Shown in pieces: positions 47,705-56,792 of a stretch of 64,000 nt of DNA. Source of the stretch: Halohasta litorea. GTDB taxonomy: Archaea > Halobacteriota > Halobacteria > Halobacteriales > Haloferacaceae. The notes under the pieces are model-generated. The model did no database searches. It worked only from the letters and a program-made list of their open reading frames with translations, and had not been told where the DNA came from. Within the stretch, counting starts at the first letter, position 1. Every line of letters begins with the position of its first letter. A program made the translations under genes and the position numbers. Location of the stretch: NCBI RefSeq assembly GCF_024494645.1, contig NZ_JANHDJ010000006.1:124001-188000 (forward strand), given 5' to 3'.

Positions 47705-48400
47705 ATGGTGGGTTGCTGTAAGGTTGGGAAGGCTATCGACCGATACGACCTCAAAACCGACGTGGTAACTGGGGATCTGAATGACTACCTTCTAGCCCGG
47801 TGGAACGGGCATAACGAATTCCCGAAGACGGGGCTCCAGGAGCTAACGGATTACTTCAACCTCAGAATTCTCAAGAAGGTCTACACCGAGCACGATCGGA
47901 GGACCATCGAAACGCAGGTGGAATCCGACTATGAAGCCCTCACCGGGGATGACGAGATTGCGAAAGACGAGATAATCGCAGATCTGGAGCAAGATGGAAT
48001 CGATGGAGAGCAGCTCGCGAGTGATTTCATCTCCAAGACAACGCTATACCGGCACTTCACCAACTGTCTGGAAGCGCAAAAGGAGTCCTCAGACGAGAAG
48101 ACAGACTCGAACTGGGAAGCAGAGAGCATCCAGTACGCACTCAACAACGCACTCGACAATTCCCTCAAGGCGCTGAAGTCGTTAGAGAACAAGGGGAAAA
48201 TCCCCCACGCGACGAAGGCAGAAGTGAGCGTGCCCCTGATGCTGTCCTGTCCGAAGTGTACGACGCGGGTCCGGTTCAAACGAGCTATCGATCGGGGCTA
48301 CATCTGTAAGGAACACATGGGCGAAGATAGCGACTTCGCTGACGATGCCTCAGAAGATACCGCTGAGATGGAAGACGAGTTCCAGTCCTCGCCCGTATAG
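47705..48400 (+). CDS. rdfA: Rod-determining-factor-like protein (RdfA family), 231 aa
   Basis: ATG 47705 begins MVGCCKVGKAIDRYDL, the start of haloarchaeal RdfA-like proteins, followed by LNDYLLARWNG and GLQELTDYFNLRILKK, also in the family. The C-terminal half has a zinc-binding LSCPKCTTRVRF with a later YICKEH, and an acidic tail. RdfA was described as required for rod cells in Haloferax volcanii. It lies upstream of an SMC-like gene, an arrangement I recall as recurrent in haloarchaea. The protein may act in chromosome or plasmid organisation. Confidence 0.78.
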   Translation: MVGCCKVGKAIDRYDLKTDVVTGDLNDYLLARWNGHNEFPKTGLQELTDYFNLRILKKVYTEHDRRTIETQVESDYEALTGDDEIAKDEIIADLEQDGIDGEQLASDFISKTTLYRHFTNCLEAQKESSDEKTDSNWEAESIQYALNNALDNSLKALKSLENKGKIPHATKAEVSVPLMLSCPKCTTRVRFKRAIDRGYICKEHMGEDSDFADDASEDTAEMEDEFQSSPV

Positions 48401-48501
48401 AAACCTTCCCAGCAGCCAACCAATCCACCTTCTACGGCGTTTTTAGGCAGTATATTGGGTAGGCTTTATTAGGAGAGACTCCTCACTATTCAATAACTAC
48501 C

Positions 48502-50358
48502 ATGTGGAAGCTTCAAGTCAAGAACATCGCCGGGATCAAATCGGGTACAGCGACGTTCAAGGAAGGCACAAACGTCGTACAGGCATCAAACTTTCAAGGC
48601 AAGTCGAGTCTCCTGAAGGCGATCCAAACGGTAATGGGGACTTCAGGCGTCGATGGTTCCCACCCCCTCACAGAAGGCCAAGATGAAGGATTCGCCGAGT
48701 TGGAAACCGACGACGGTACTTACCGAGTAGAGCTCAAGCGAGAAGGTGGGAGCGTCGTTCGGTCTGGGAACCCGTACCTGACTGAAGAGACAGATGTCAC
48801 CTGCGCTCACCACTTCGCATTCCTCGGTGAGAACAACCCAGTCCGAGCCGCGGTGAGAGATCCGACCCCCGATGGTGACGAGCGGCTGACGGAGCTTTTG
48901 ATGGAGCCGCTCGACGTCGACAAGATCGATGCTAAGATCGCCCAGCTCCAGAGCGAACGGAACAGCATCGAAAGCGAGATCGATGAAGCTGAGCGGGCGA
49001 ACAAGAAACTTCCCAAAGCGCAGGAAGAAGTCACGAGACTTGAGAAAGAGCTTGAGGAAGCCCGAGAGCGCAAAGACGAGTTAGAAGACCAGGTAGACGA
49101 AGACAGCGAGCAAAAGGAACTCAGCAGCAAACTGAGCGACAAGCGGTCGCGTCTGAACAATACGAGAAACACAATCCAGAAGCTCGAATCGCGGATCGAA
49201 CGCAAGAAGTCCAATCTCGAAGACAAACAGGACGAGCTGGACGAACTGGAGATCCCATCCGAGCCCAAGATCAACACGGACATCAACGAGAAAGAGGAGC
49301 GAATCGATGAGTTAGATCTTCAGATCGATCTCCTTCGGAGAGTCCACAGTGCGAACAAGCAGGTCCTCGACGAAGACGCAGTCGACCTTGTGACCGATGT
49401 CGAACACGGCATCGAAGGAGACAATATCGTCTGCTGGCTGTCGGGCGACAAGACCACCGCCGACGAGATCGAAGAACGGCTGGACCAGCTCAACGAAAAG
49501 CGACTCGAGCTCCGAGAGGAGAAGTCCGAACTCGAACAAGAAGTCGACGAGTTCGAAAGCAAAAAACGGACGATTCGGTCGAAAAAGCGAAAACGAGACA
49601 ACCTCGAAGACGAGATCGGCAACCTCAAACTGGACATCCAAGAGGATGAACAGGAACTCAAACAGGCCCGTGAGCGTGTCGAGGACCTCCAAGAAGACAT
49701 CGACGAACTGGAAAGTCAGTACGAGGAGGCCCAAGACGATCTTAACGAGGAGCTAACCGAGGTTCGCACAGAGATCGGCTCTCTGAAAACGAAACTCGAG
49801 AATGCCCGAGAAAAGCTCGAACGGCTTGATGAAACCGCCGGAAAAACCGACAATCTGGAAGACGAGCTCGAAACGATCAAAGACGAGATCGTGAACCTTC
49901 GCGAACGCCGCAACCAGAAGCACGAGGAAGTCGTCGATCGCTTCGAGACGGCGATGAAGAACATGCTCAAGCAGTTCGACCCCGGATTCGAGATGCTGCG
50001 TCTTGACCGGAGTGTCACCGATGACGGGTCGACCAAAGCCTTCGAACTCGTCGTCCTGCGAGACGGGCGCGAAACGTCGGTCGCAAACCTCAGCGAAGGT
50101 GAAGTCGAACTTATCGGCTTCGTGACCGCGCTCGCAGCGCACCAGGCGTTTGATGTCGACGAGATCGTCCCCGCTATTCTCGTGGACGGGGTCGGGCAGC
50201 TCGCCGCCGAGCACATCAAGGGTCTCACCGAATTCCTAGAGGGTGCGAGTGAGATGCTCATCACCACCGCCTACCCCGAGGCAGGCGACTTCGGTGGCCA
50301 CACCCTCACCCCAGACGAGTGGGATGTGGTCTCTAACGAAGAGATGCGAGTCGTATAG
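48502..50358 (+). CDS. Archaea-specific SMC-related ATPase, 618 aa
   Basis: The N-terminal ATPase half has VKNIAGIKSGTATF and the nucleotide-binding ASNFQGKSSLLKA (about 28-40, a degenerate Walker A). A long coiled coil of Glu/Lys/Arg/Leu heptads spans about 150-450. The C-terminal half has the ABC signature NLSEGEVELIGF and Walker B PAILVDGVGQL. No hinge domain is obvious, as in small SMC relatives. It probably tethers or folds DNA together with RdfA and, by location, helps segregation of this replicon. A TATA-like CTTTATT lies about 40 bp upstream. Confidence 0.85.
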   Translation: MWKLQVKNIAGIKSGTATFKEGTNVVQASNFQGKSSLLKAIQTVMGTSGVDGSHPLTEGQDEGFAELETDDGTYRVELKREGGSVVRSGNPYLTEETDVTCAHHFAFLGENNPVRAAVRDPTPDGDERLTELLMEPLDVDKIDAKIAQLQSERNSIESEIDEAERANKKLPKAQEEVTRLEKELEEARERKDELEDQVDEDSEQKELSSKLSDKRSRLNNTRNTIQKLESRIERKKSNLEDKQDELDELEIPSEPKINTDINEKEERIDELDLQIDLLRRVHSANKQVLDEDAVDLVTDVEHGIEGDNIVCWLSGDKTTADEIEERLDQLNEKRLELREEKSELEQEVDEFESKKRTIRSKKRKRDNLEDEIGNLKLDIQEDEQELKQARERVEDLQEDIDELESQYEEAQDDLNEELTEVRTEIGSLKTKLENAREKLERLDETAGKTDNLEDELETIKDEIVNLRERRNQKHEEVVDRFETAMKNMLKQFDPGFEMLRLDRSVTDDGSTKAFELVVLRDGRETSVANLSEGEVELIGFVTALAAHQAFDVDEIVPAILVDGVGQLAAEHIKGLTEFLEGASEMLITTAYPEAGDFGGHTLTPDEWDVVSNEEMRVV

Positions 50359-50499
50359 GCAAACACTCCATTTTCCGGCCGTTAAACAACCTTTATACCC
50401 CCTTACGCGCTGATTTAGAGGTAGATAGCAAAGTCGGAAGGCACTTTGGAACGCCCTAAGTCCGTTTCAAAGACGAATACTCCGTTATACAACAACCAC

Positions 50500-50859
50500 A
50501 TGGGAACCAACACGACAGAGGAGAGCCACTATCAGGAGCTATCGATAGAAGAACGCGCACAACGGCGATTGGACAGACAGCACCGGTACACACAGCGGTA
50601 TCTCGCGGTGGGTAGCATCTGTGGAGTGGGCTTGGTTCTTCCCCTGTTAGTACAGAATCCGGTCCTCGGTGTTGCCGGGTTCTGTGCCCTCACGATCGCA
50701 GGCCTCACGAGCATCCCAGGGATGGCCCATTCGAGTAAGCCAACATTTGCGCTTATCACCCTCGGCATGTGGACAGGTGGGTTCCTCGCGTTCGTTCTCG
50801 CCCTCCTGTACGTCGTGTTCGCCGATCTCCTTACCCTCGCCATGACCGGCGCTGTATAG
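50500..50859 (+). CDS. Small membrane protein, 119 aa
   Basis: ATG 50500 (MGTNTTEES) is chosen over an upstream in-frame ATG whose codons look like leader DNA. A charged N-terminal helix (EERAQRRLDRQHR) precedes three hydrophobic segments: YLAVGSICGVGLVLPLLV, PVLGVAGFCALTIAGL and GMWTGGFLAFVLALLYVVFADLL. The function is unknown. A TATA-like CTTTATACC lies about 105 bp upstream, so the transcript would have a leader. Confidence 0.6.
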   Translation: MGTNTTEESHYQELSIEERAQRRLDRQHRYTQRYLAVGSICGVGLVLPLLVQNPVLGVAGFCALTIAGLTSIPGMAHSSKPTFALITLGMWTGGFLAFVLALLYVVFADLLTLAMTGAV

Positions 50860-50889
50860 CCCAGCCAATCCGCAAGGGAGCCGCGAGTT

Positions 50890-50916
50890 GTTTTTATCCC
50901 CCGAATGTAGTGAGGG
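50890..50916 (+). promoter_or_regulatory. Class I promoter-like element
   Basis: GTTTTTATCCCCCGAATGTAG followed by TGAGGG directly before ATG 50917, with the hexamer 21-26 bp from the start codon. Confidence 0.55.
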
Positions 50917-51654
50917 ATGACTTACGAGACGTCGGAATCTACGAAAGATGTTGAGGCAGTTGAACAGGCGCATGATGAACTCGCTACCGAACACGGCCGC
51001 GATAACGTCCTCGTGATGGAGGGTTCGGAGGGAGAAATTGTCGCTCTCATCGGCGACCAGATGGGTTTCGTCGAGCCGAACGATATCCAGACCTACGAGT
51101 ACGTTCAGTCGCGCGTTCCGGATCACGGCCATCAGATCATTCGCGAACACCGGGGATCCGTCCTACAGGAAGTGATGAAGCTGGTGGACGGTGAGTTGAA
51201 GTACCAGCGTTCGGAGGTCCGAGAGACGTACAACAGTGAAATCGTCCTCTGTTGTACCGGGTGTGAGGAGACGTTCGCCCATCTCGGGGAAGCCACTGAG
51301 CACGTTCAAAAAGCGAAGGACGGAGAACTCGACACCGGAGTCCCTTCCGTGATCGTCACGGAGCCGGTCTTTCCGGACCTCGACGCCAACACCTCTCGAT
51401 GGGCCACCTGCGAACTCAAGTGGGACGGCTCGGAGGAAGTCTTCGTCAACGAACAAGCGGATGTACAGTGGGAGATCGATGAAGACGCCGTCGACGACTC
51501 GACGTACCGGGTCAAGGATTCCGATGAGAAACACAGCTGCCTCTCCGACGCGATGCACGCGGCCCTCGAGGAAGCAGGCCACGAGATCGCAGAGCCCAAA
51601 GTGGAATTCCGACCGTCTGATACCGAAACGCCCGAGTGGGGCGGACACGCCTAA
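50917..51654 (+). CDS. Unknown protein with C2H2-like zinc finger, 245 aa
   Basis: Leaderless ATG 50917. The first 100 residues are acidic and unassigned. CCTGCEETFAHLGEATEHVQKA (about 112-133) is a C2H2-like finger, in the spacing used by archaeal and eukaryotic zinc fingers. The C-terminal 100 residues are acidic with a Trp-rich strand (VQWEIDEDAVDD). It may bind nucleic acid or protein. It lies 8 bp before the next gene and is probably cotranscribed with it and the two methyltransferases. Confidence 0.65.
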   Translation: MTYETSESTKDVEAVEQAHDELATEHGRDNVLVMEGSEGEIVALIGDQMGFVEPNDIQTYEYVQSRVPDHGHQIIREHRGSVLQEVMKLVDGELKYQRSEVRETYNSEIVLCCTGCEETFAHLGEATEHVQKAKDGELDTGVPSVIVTEPVFPDLDANTSRWATCELKWDGSEEVFVNEQADVQWEIDEDAVDDSTYRVKDSDEKHSCLSDAMHAALEEAGHEIAEPKVEFRPSDTETPEWGGHA

Positions 51655-51661
51655 TACAGAA

Positions 51662-52126
51662 ATGACCACTAGAGAACGAGAAACCACCGAGCCACGCAGT
51701 TTCACACCGATCACCGAACACCCACTCCCGTTTAGCGACGGGCTCAGCGACTTCCTCGAGAGCCACCCACAATTCGACGCTGACGATGACGTCGGCGTCG
51801 ACGAGCTCCACGAGGAGTACACGACGACGCTCGCAGACAACGGGTACTGGAGAGTGTTCCGCGTCGATCTGTACGGCTACAGCGACTGGGTGTATGTGTG
51901 GCATTCTGAGTTCGGCGACGGCCTGAAGATCCCGACGGGAGAGTGGCGATTCGGGAACTTTGCCGAAGTCTTCGCTCTCTTACTCAGTGACGAGCCGGGG
52001 ACGATCGACGACCACACCGGAGACGGCTGTCCGTACTGCCAAGGCACCCTCAGTTCCAGCCTCCAACAGTCCGGGTCACACAAGCAGACCTGTACCCGCT
52101 GTGGGCGATCGCGAATAATCGGATAG
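51662..52126 (+). CDS. Zinc-ribbon protein, 154 aa
   Basis: ATG 51662 (MTTRERETTEPRSF) is chosen because it follows the previous stop directly and the upstream frame overlaps another coding gene. The middle is rich in Asp/Glu and Trp/Tyr (YWRVFRVDLYGYSDWVYVW). The C-terminal GCPYCQGTL and TCTRCGRSR form a zinc ribbon. Four base pairs separate its stop from the first methyltransferase, so the two are almost certainly one transcript. Confidence 0.68.
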   Translation: MTTRERETTEPRSFTPITEHPLPFSDGLSDFLESHPQFDADDDVGVDELHEEYTTTLADNGYWRVFRVDLYGYSDWVYVWHSEFGDGLKIPTGEWRFGNFAEVFALLLSDEPGTIDDHTGDGCPYCQGTLSSSLQQSGSHKQTCTRCGRSRIIG

Positions 52127-52130
52127 CACA

Positions 52131-53021
52131 ATGCCGTCACCGAAGTATCTACGAGGCACGCCACGGTTCGATAGAAACCACTGGCCCCAGACATGGACCC
52201 CAAAATGGCGATACCAAGTGGCGGATTACTTCTGTGGCAGAGGCGGTGTCGGAATTGCCCTCGATAAGTGGCTCCCCCGGCACATGTACTTCGGCGTCGA
52301 TATCGAACCGTATGGAGACGACTACCCCGGACAGTTCCTCCAAGCAGATCTGATCAGCCCGTTCACCAGCCAGCACAGAGACTCCTCAGAGACCAACCTT
52401 CCCTTCTCAGGGACCATCGCCGACGTCGCGTGGGTCAGCTGGCCATGTACGGCCTACTCGAGTCTCTCAGCCACGCACTACGGGTCAAAGGAGGCCGCCC
52501 TCGAAGAGAACCCACGAATCCCCGATGCGTTCCGCGAGTGGCTTCTTGACAACCACGCGCACTACGTGCTGGAGAACGTTCCGCGAGCGACCGCCATCGG
52601 CGACCTCGACGCCAACTGCCGAGTGAACGGACTCGCCTTCGGCGAACCCTACAGCATGACCCGACATTTCGAGACGACCTTCGATGTGCCAGATGCGTAC
52701 ATCCAAGGAAATCCCGACCTCGCGATCGACACCCGAGGTGACCAATCGGTAAAGGAGCTCGCAGAGGCCAAGGGCGTCCCCGACTCGTGGAGCGGAAGAA
52801 AGCAAGACGTGCGCTCAGCGATACCCTGGCAGTACGTTTGGTGGATCCTCGGTCACTGTCCCGCCATCGAGATCCCCATCCCCAAGACGAAGAACCGATC
52901 AGTCGCAGAGTGGGGGGACGGCGTCGGCCACTACCTACGATACCCATCCGACCGTCTCGGAGGGACAGATCACACAGCAGACGACGAACTGAGCAGCGGC
53001 CCGCGCGGAGAAGTACGATAA
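52131..53021 (+). CDS. Divergent cytosine-C5 methyltransferase-like protein, 296 aa
   Basis: The SAM-binding motif I is VADYFCGRGGVGIAL (about 31-45), the catalytic motif IV is WPCTAYSSLS (about 102-112), with the nucleophile Cys after Pro, and motif VI is VLENVPRA (about 146-153). The target-recognition part and motifs IX and X are not in the usual form, and the whole is short for the family. It may modify DNA in an unusual context or be partner to the standard enzyme encoded 8 bp downstream. Confidence 0.78.
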   Translation: MPSPKYLRGTPRFDRNHWPQTWTPKWRYQVADYFCGRGGVGIALDKWLPRHMYFGVDIEPYGDDYPGQFLQADLISPFTSQHRDSSETNLPFSGTIADVAWVSWPCTAYSSLSATHYGSKEAALEENPRIPDAFREWLLDNHAHYVLENVPRATAIGDLDANCRVNGLAFGEPYSMTRHFETTFDVPDAYIQGNPDLAIDTRGDQSVKELAEAKGVPDSWSGRKQDVRSAIPWQYVWWILGHCPAIEIPIPKTKNRSVAEWGDGVGHYLRYPSDRLGGTDHTADDELSSGPRGEVR

Positions 53022-53029
53022 CACCAACT

Positions 53030-54277
53030 ATGTGTCCACATTTTGAAGGTCCTGAGGACGCCCCAACAGCAGCGGATCTGTTCGCCGGCTGCGGTGGGAT
53101 GACCTGGGGGCTCATGAGCGGCGGCTTCCGAGTCGTTGCGGCATGGGAGAAGGCAGACATGCCGCGGGTGACGTATCACCAGCACCATTGCGAGGCCAAC
53201 AACATCGCCCTACACCGAGACGCGACCGACGTCGACGCTTCGAAGCTCCCCGACGATCTCGATCTCTTGGCCGGCGGCCCACCCTGTAAGGGATTCTCCT
53301 CCGCACAAGGCGAAACGAACACAGAGGATCCCCGGAACAGATTGGCGTTTTCCATGGTGGACTGGGCGGCGGCTGTGAACCCGAAGCTGGTCCTGATCGA
53401 AAACGTCACCGGACTCTACCACTCCCACCGAGACACGCTCACCGAGCTCACAGACGCCCTCGAAGATGTCGGCTACCAAGTCAAGCTACTCACCCTCAAC
53501 GCTGTGAACTACGGAGTCCCCCAGACCCGCAAGCGGCTATTCATCCTCGGGGTTCGCGATGACATCACCCCACCGGACCAGTGGGAACCCCCGCGAGTCT
53601 GTAACGAAGGCCAGCAACGGCTGACGGACATCAACGGCGGGAACTGGCTCGAAGGATACACCACGGCTTACGAGGCGCTCAGCGACCTCCCAGAGCCTCT
53701 CAAAAGCCAGCCCGCAAAAGACGACCCGATACACCATACACTCGCGGAGCGGTTCCGCACGCACGATAACGCATACACCCGAACCCGTGTCGATCCCGGA
53801 ACCGTCTCTGCCCCAGTCACTCGCGACGGCGAAGACGTTTGGATCCCGACGAACCACAAGCACCAGGACCACAGTCGGTCGCACCGTGAGAAGATGGCCG
53901 AGTACGAACTCGGGAAGTCCGGCCCGCCGACAACCGCCCGCCGGCTCGACCCCGAGAAGCCGGCCCCGACAATGACCCACTCCGATGGGACACCACCCGT
54001 CCACTACATCGGGAAGACCCCCTCAAATGACGGGAGCGTCGACGAGGTCCGCCGGCTCACCGTGCGCGAGGTCGCCCGTATCCAGACGTTCATTGACCCG
54101 TTCACGTTCGCCGGCACGAAGACAGAACAGTACGAGATGGTTGCGAACGCAGTCCCACCAGTCTTAGCGAGCAACATCGCGACGCACCTCCGTACGAACA
54201 TCCTCTCAACCACCCCAGAACAGATCACTCCCGCGACCACCGCATCGTCGAAAAAGTCGGCGAAGGCGAACGAGTAA
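53030..54277 (+). CDS. DNA cytosine-C5 methyltransferase, 415 aa
   Basis: ATG 53030 (MCPHFEGPED) is used; the open frame upstream overlaps the previous gene. Motif I is AADLFAGCGGMTWGL (about 15-29), motif IV is GGPPCKGFSSA (about 82-92), motif VI is IENVTGL, and QTRKRLFILGV is motif VIII. TVREVARIQTF and YEMVANAVPPVLA are motifs IX and X. All key catalytic residues of the Dcm family are present. No restriction partner is adjacent, so it is an orphan or a modification gene of this element. Confidence 0.93.
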   Translation: MCPHFEGPEDAPTAADLFAGCGGMTWGLMSGGFRVVAAWEKADMPRVTYHQHHCEANNIALHRDATDVDASKLPDDLDLLAGGPPCKGFSSAQGETNTEDPRNRLAFSMVDWAAAVNPKLVLIENVTGLYHSHRDTLTELTDALEDVGYQVKLLTLNAVNYGVPQTRKRLFILGVRDDITPPDQWEPPRVCNEGQQRLTDINGGNWLEGYTTAYEALSDLPEPLKSQPAKDDPIHHTLAERFRTHDNAYTRTRVDPGTVSAPVTRDGEDVWIPTNHKHQDHSRSHREKMAEYELGKSGPPTTARRLDPEKPAPTMTHSDGTPPVHYIGKTPSNDGSVDEVRRLTVREVARIQTFIDPFTFAGTKTEQYEMVANAVPPVLASNIATHLRTNILSTTPEQITPATTASSKKSAKANE

Positions 54278-54333
54278 GAAAGTCAATCTGACCGAAGTGT
54301 TTTAACCACATACCAGCGAACCGTTCTTTTGCG

Positions 54334-54642
54334 ATGGAAGAACTAACCTCCTTCCAGCGAGACATCCTGCATGTCATCGCTGGATTGGACCGCCCGCACG
54401 GACTGGCTGTCAAGCACGAGCTCGAAGACTACTACGGCAAGGACGTCAACCATGGTCGGCTGTACCCGAACATGGATCAACTCAGCGAACAGGGCCTCGT
54501 CGACAAGTCGAAGCGAGACGAGCGGTCGAACATCTACGTGATCACAGAACTGGGCAAGGAGATGCTGGCCGTTCGGCATCACTGGCAGAAGTCGTACTTC
54601 CAGCCCAGCGCGAAGCTCAACGCCGCCGTCCGGAGTGACTGA
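54334..54642 (+). CDS. PadR-family winged-helix regulator, 102 aa
   Basis: LTSFQRDILHVIAGLDRPHGLAVKHELEDYY followed by VNHGRLYPNMDQLSEQGLVDKS and an ERSNIYVITELG wing matches PadR-like winged helices, in which YPNMDQL is the recognition helix. These are dimeric repressors responding to small molecules or stress. It overlaps no neighbour but is followed 2 bp later by a small membrane gene, so they form a pair. It may regulate the membrane protein or the methylase genes. Confidence 0.82.
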   Translation: MEELTSFQRDILHVIAGLDRPHGLAVKHELEDYYGKDVNHGRLYPNMDQLSEQGLVDKSKRDERSNIYVITELGKEMLAVRHHWQKSYFQPSAKLNAAVRSD

Positions 54643-54644
54643 CG

Positions 54645-54875
54645 ATGTCGTTTCAAGAGAGCAAGACCGCGATCAGTGACCGGCTACTCGACCTGACCAA
54701 GGCAATCGACCACGAAAACGAAGCCGCCCGGCTTCAGTGTGGAGCACTCGCTGGCGCTCTTGTCGGCGGCTGGTCGATCGCCGCAAGCATCGAATTCGGA
54801 TACAGCCCGCTCGTCGGCGCGTCCATCCTCACCATCGGCGTGATGGCTGGTCTCGCAGCGAGGATCATGCTGTGA
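54645..54875 (+). CDS. Small membrane protein, 76 aa
   Basis: ATG 54645, 2 bp after the PadR-like gene. A charged N-terminal helix (ISDRLLDLTKAIDHENEAARL) precedes two hydrophobic segments, about 31-50 (CGALAGALVGGWSIAASIEF) and about 54-74 (PLVGASILTIGVMAGLAARIM). It is probably coexpressed with the regulator. The function is unknown. Confidence 0.6.
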   Translation: MSFQESKTAISDRLLDLTKAIDHENEAARLQCGALAGALVGGWSIAASIEFGYSPLVGASILTIGVMAGLAARIML

Positions 54876-55001
54876 AGAGTCTACCACAACGCTAACACCC
54901 CCAAATTAGAGCAACGCCCCGGCGGCTATGAGTTGTAACGCTGTTGCGGTTTTAGAACGTGACTGCCGGAATCGACGGCTAAAAACTCACACTGGGAGAG
55001 A

Positions 55002-55034
55002 GATTTTTAGCTCTCAGGGTGGGGTGATAGAAGT
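55002..55034 (+). promoter_or_regulatory. Class I promoter-like element upstream of MBL gene
   Basis: GATTTTTAGCTCTCAGGGTG followed by GGGTGATAG. It is more than 80 bp from ATG 55118. A canonical TTTATAATT at 55061-55069 is nearer and may be the main promoter. Confidence 0.4.
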
Positions 55035-55117
55035 TGAATTGCTGATCTGACCCAAATGGGTTTATAATTGGTCCGTGAAGGTTAGATCAGTCAGCAGGAC
55101 GTGACTATCCACAGATC

Positions 55118-56749
55118 ATGAATATCAAATGCCAATACGCGAACCGGTCGAAGACGAGTGTACTCCTTACCGTTGAGGGGGTTCTCCAAGGACAGTCGGT
55201 GAACCTCCTTGTCGACCCCGGCCCAGGGGTCGATGTTGACGGGTTGCTCGGTCAGGACGAATACCTGACTGGGATCCTGCTCACCCACCTCCACATGGAC
55301 CACTACGCCACGCTGGGTGAGAACATGCGAGATGGTGCGCCCGTATACACCTCTCAGACAAACATTGACCTCCTCGACGTCGCCGTCGACGACGCGAACA
55401 ACTTTGTGGACACCGCCATCGACAAGTCAGAGATCAAACGCTCTGCCACCCCGGTGGACGACGGCGTTACCATTGGCGGGAAGATCGATATCACTGCCGT
55501 TCCAGCTGGGCACACGCCCGGCGCGATCGGATTTTACCTCGAGCTATCGAGCGGCGGGGAAACTGAATCCATCCTCATCACGGGTGATTTCACCCGGCGG
55601 CCAGTTGCCGGATATCCCGGTCTCCCACCTGTAGACGCCGATCTCGTTGTTCTGACAGGCGCAACAGAGGCAGACTTTGAGGACAACCTCACGGAGGCCG
55701 TCGCAACGACAATCCGACAGGGCCTCTCCGGTTCGCCCGCCCTTGTGACGGCTACAGCACTGAACGCCGTCCACTTCGCAACAGTGCTCGGAACGGCGAT
55801 TGAAGAGGGCGACTTCGAGATGGGCGTGTCCGTCGTCGGGAAGGCCGCGAAGATGCTCGATAAACTCGGCCTCAACCCGCCTCATGTGACTGCGATCCCG
55901 AAGTACGCCCCAGAGACCGTCCTTTCCGAGAATCCAATCACGATCACCGGGCCGGACTTACCTACCGAAGGAGGTGCGAAGAAGCTCTTCAGGCAGATCA
56001 AAGACGATCCGAACGCTGGGGCCATTCTCCTGAGTGGTGACGAGGAAGCAGACATCGGTTCCTACAACTGTACTCTCAACCAGTTTCGGTTCAGCAATCA
56101 CCCCACGGAGACCGCCGTCGACGAGTACATCGAACTCGTGAACCCGAGAGAGATCTACCTCACTCATCAGAAAGGGTCGGAACTCCGGCGATACCGGGAC
56201 AAGTACAGTGCGATCGTCTGGGCACCCAGAGAGCGCAAGTGCTACACCCTGTACCGCAACGGCGAGTGGATCGCCCCCTTCTGGGTCAAAGACAAGGCGG
56301 CAAAACACCTCCTCAAGACGACACAGGAGCGATCGAACATCGAGTTCCGCTCCACTGGGGGCCACGCGCTGGACGCCCCTGACGGCGTCAGTCTCGCCGC
56401 TGAGGGGCTCGACATGAGCTCGATCACCTTCTCCAAGCCATCCCACCCCGTGGATGCGAAGTACAACACAACGTCCGGCGCGGAGCCGAAACCGGTCCGG
56501 ACCGACGGGGCCGTCGCGGAAGCACCAACTCCCGAGAACACCCCACCAGCTCCGAAATCCGAAAGGGTCCTGGAAATAGAGTCGGCGATCGCGCACCTCG
56601 AGGAGCTCAAAGAAGAGATCACCGACGACACAACAGTCGCGACAGTCGAGAAGGTGACCAGCAAGCACGTCCTACTCAGGCCGATCAACGGCGGGACAGA
56701 AGGCATCACCGCCGGGGACACCATCGAAATTGGCCGTAGTAGAAGCTGA
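55118..56749 (+). CDS. Metallo-beta-lactamase-fold protein of beta-CASP type, 543 aa
   Basis: Motif II is THLHMDH (about 56-62), which binds the metals. HTPGA (about 132) and GDFTRRP (about 153-159) are motifs III and IV. The following region, about 190-360, has the character of a beta-CASP insert (LVTATALNAVHFATVL), and LTHQKGSELRRY would hold the later His. This is the architecture of RNase J and CPSF-like nucleases and of some DNA repair enzymes. A Pro/Ala-rich linker and a short coiled coil (ERVLEIESAIAHLEELKEEI) end the protein. It is near the replication origin, so processing of RNA or DNA there is possible. Confidence 0.82.
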   Translation: MNIKCQYANRSKTSVLLTVEGVLQGQSVNLLVDPGPGVDVDGLLGQDEYLTGILLTHLHMDHYATLGENMRDGAPVYTSQTNIDLLDVAVDDANNFVDTAIDKSEIKRSATPVDDGVTIGGKIDITAVPAGHTPGAIGFYLELSSGGETESILITGDFTRRPVAGYPGLPPVDADLVVLTGATEADFEDNLTEAVATTIRQGLSGSPALVTATALNAVHFATVLGTAIEEGDFEMGVSVVGKAAKMLDKLGLNPPHVTAIPKYAPETVLSENPITITGPDLPTEGGAKKLFRQIKDDPNAGAILLSGDEEADIGSYNCTLNQFRFSNHPTETAVDEYIELVNPREIYLTHQKGSELRRYRDKYSAIVWAPRERKCYTLYRNGEWIAPFWVKDKAAKHLLKTTQERSNIEFRSTGGHALDAPDGVSLAAEGLDMSSITFSKPSHPVDAKYNTTSGAEPKPVRTDGAVAEAPTPENTPPAPKSERVLEIESAIAHLEELKEEITDDTTVATVEKVTSKHVLLRPINGGTEGITAGDTIEIGRSRS

Positions 56750-56792
56750 CAGGCCCGAACCCGGAGCCACAGACAACAGTGGCATGAATAAA

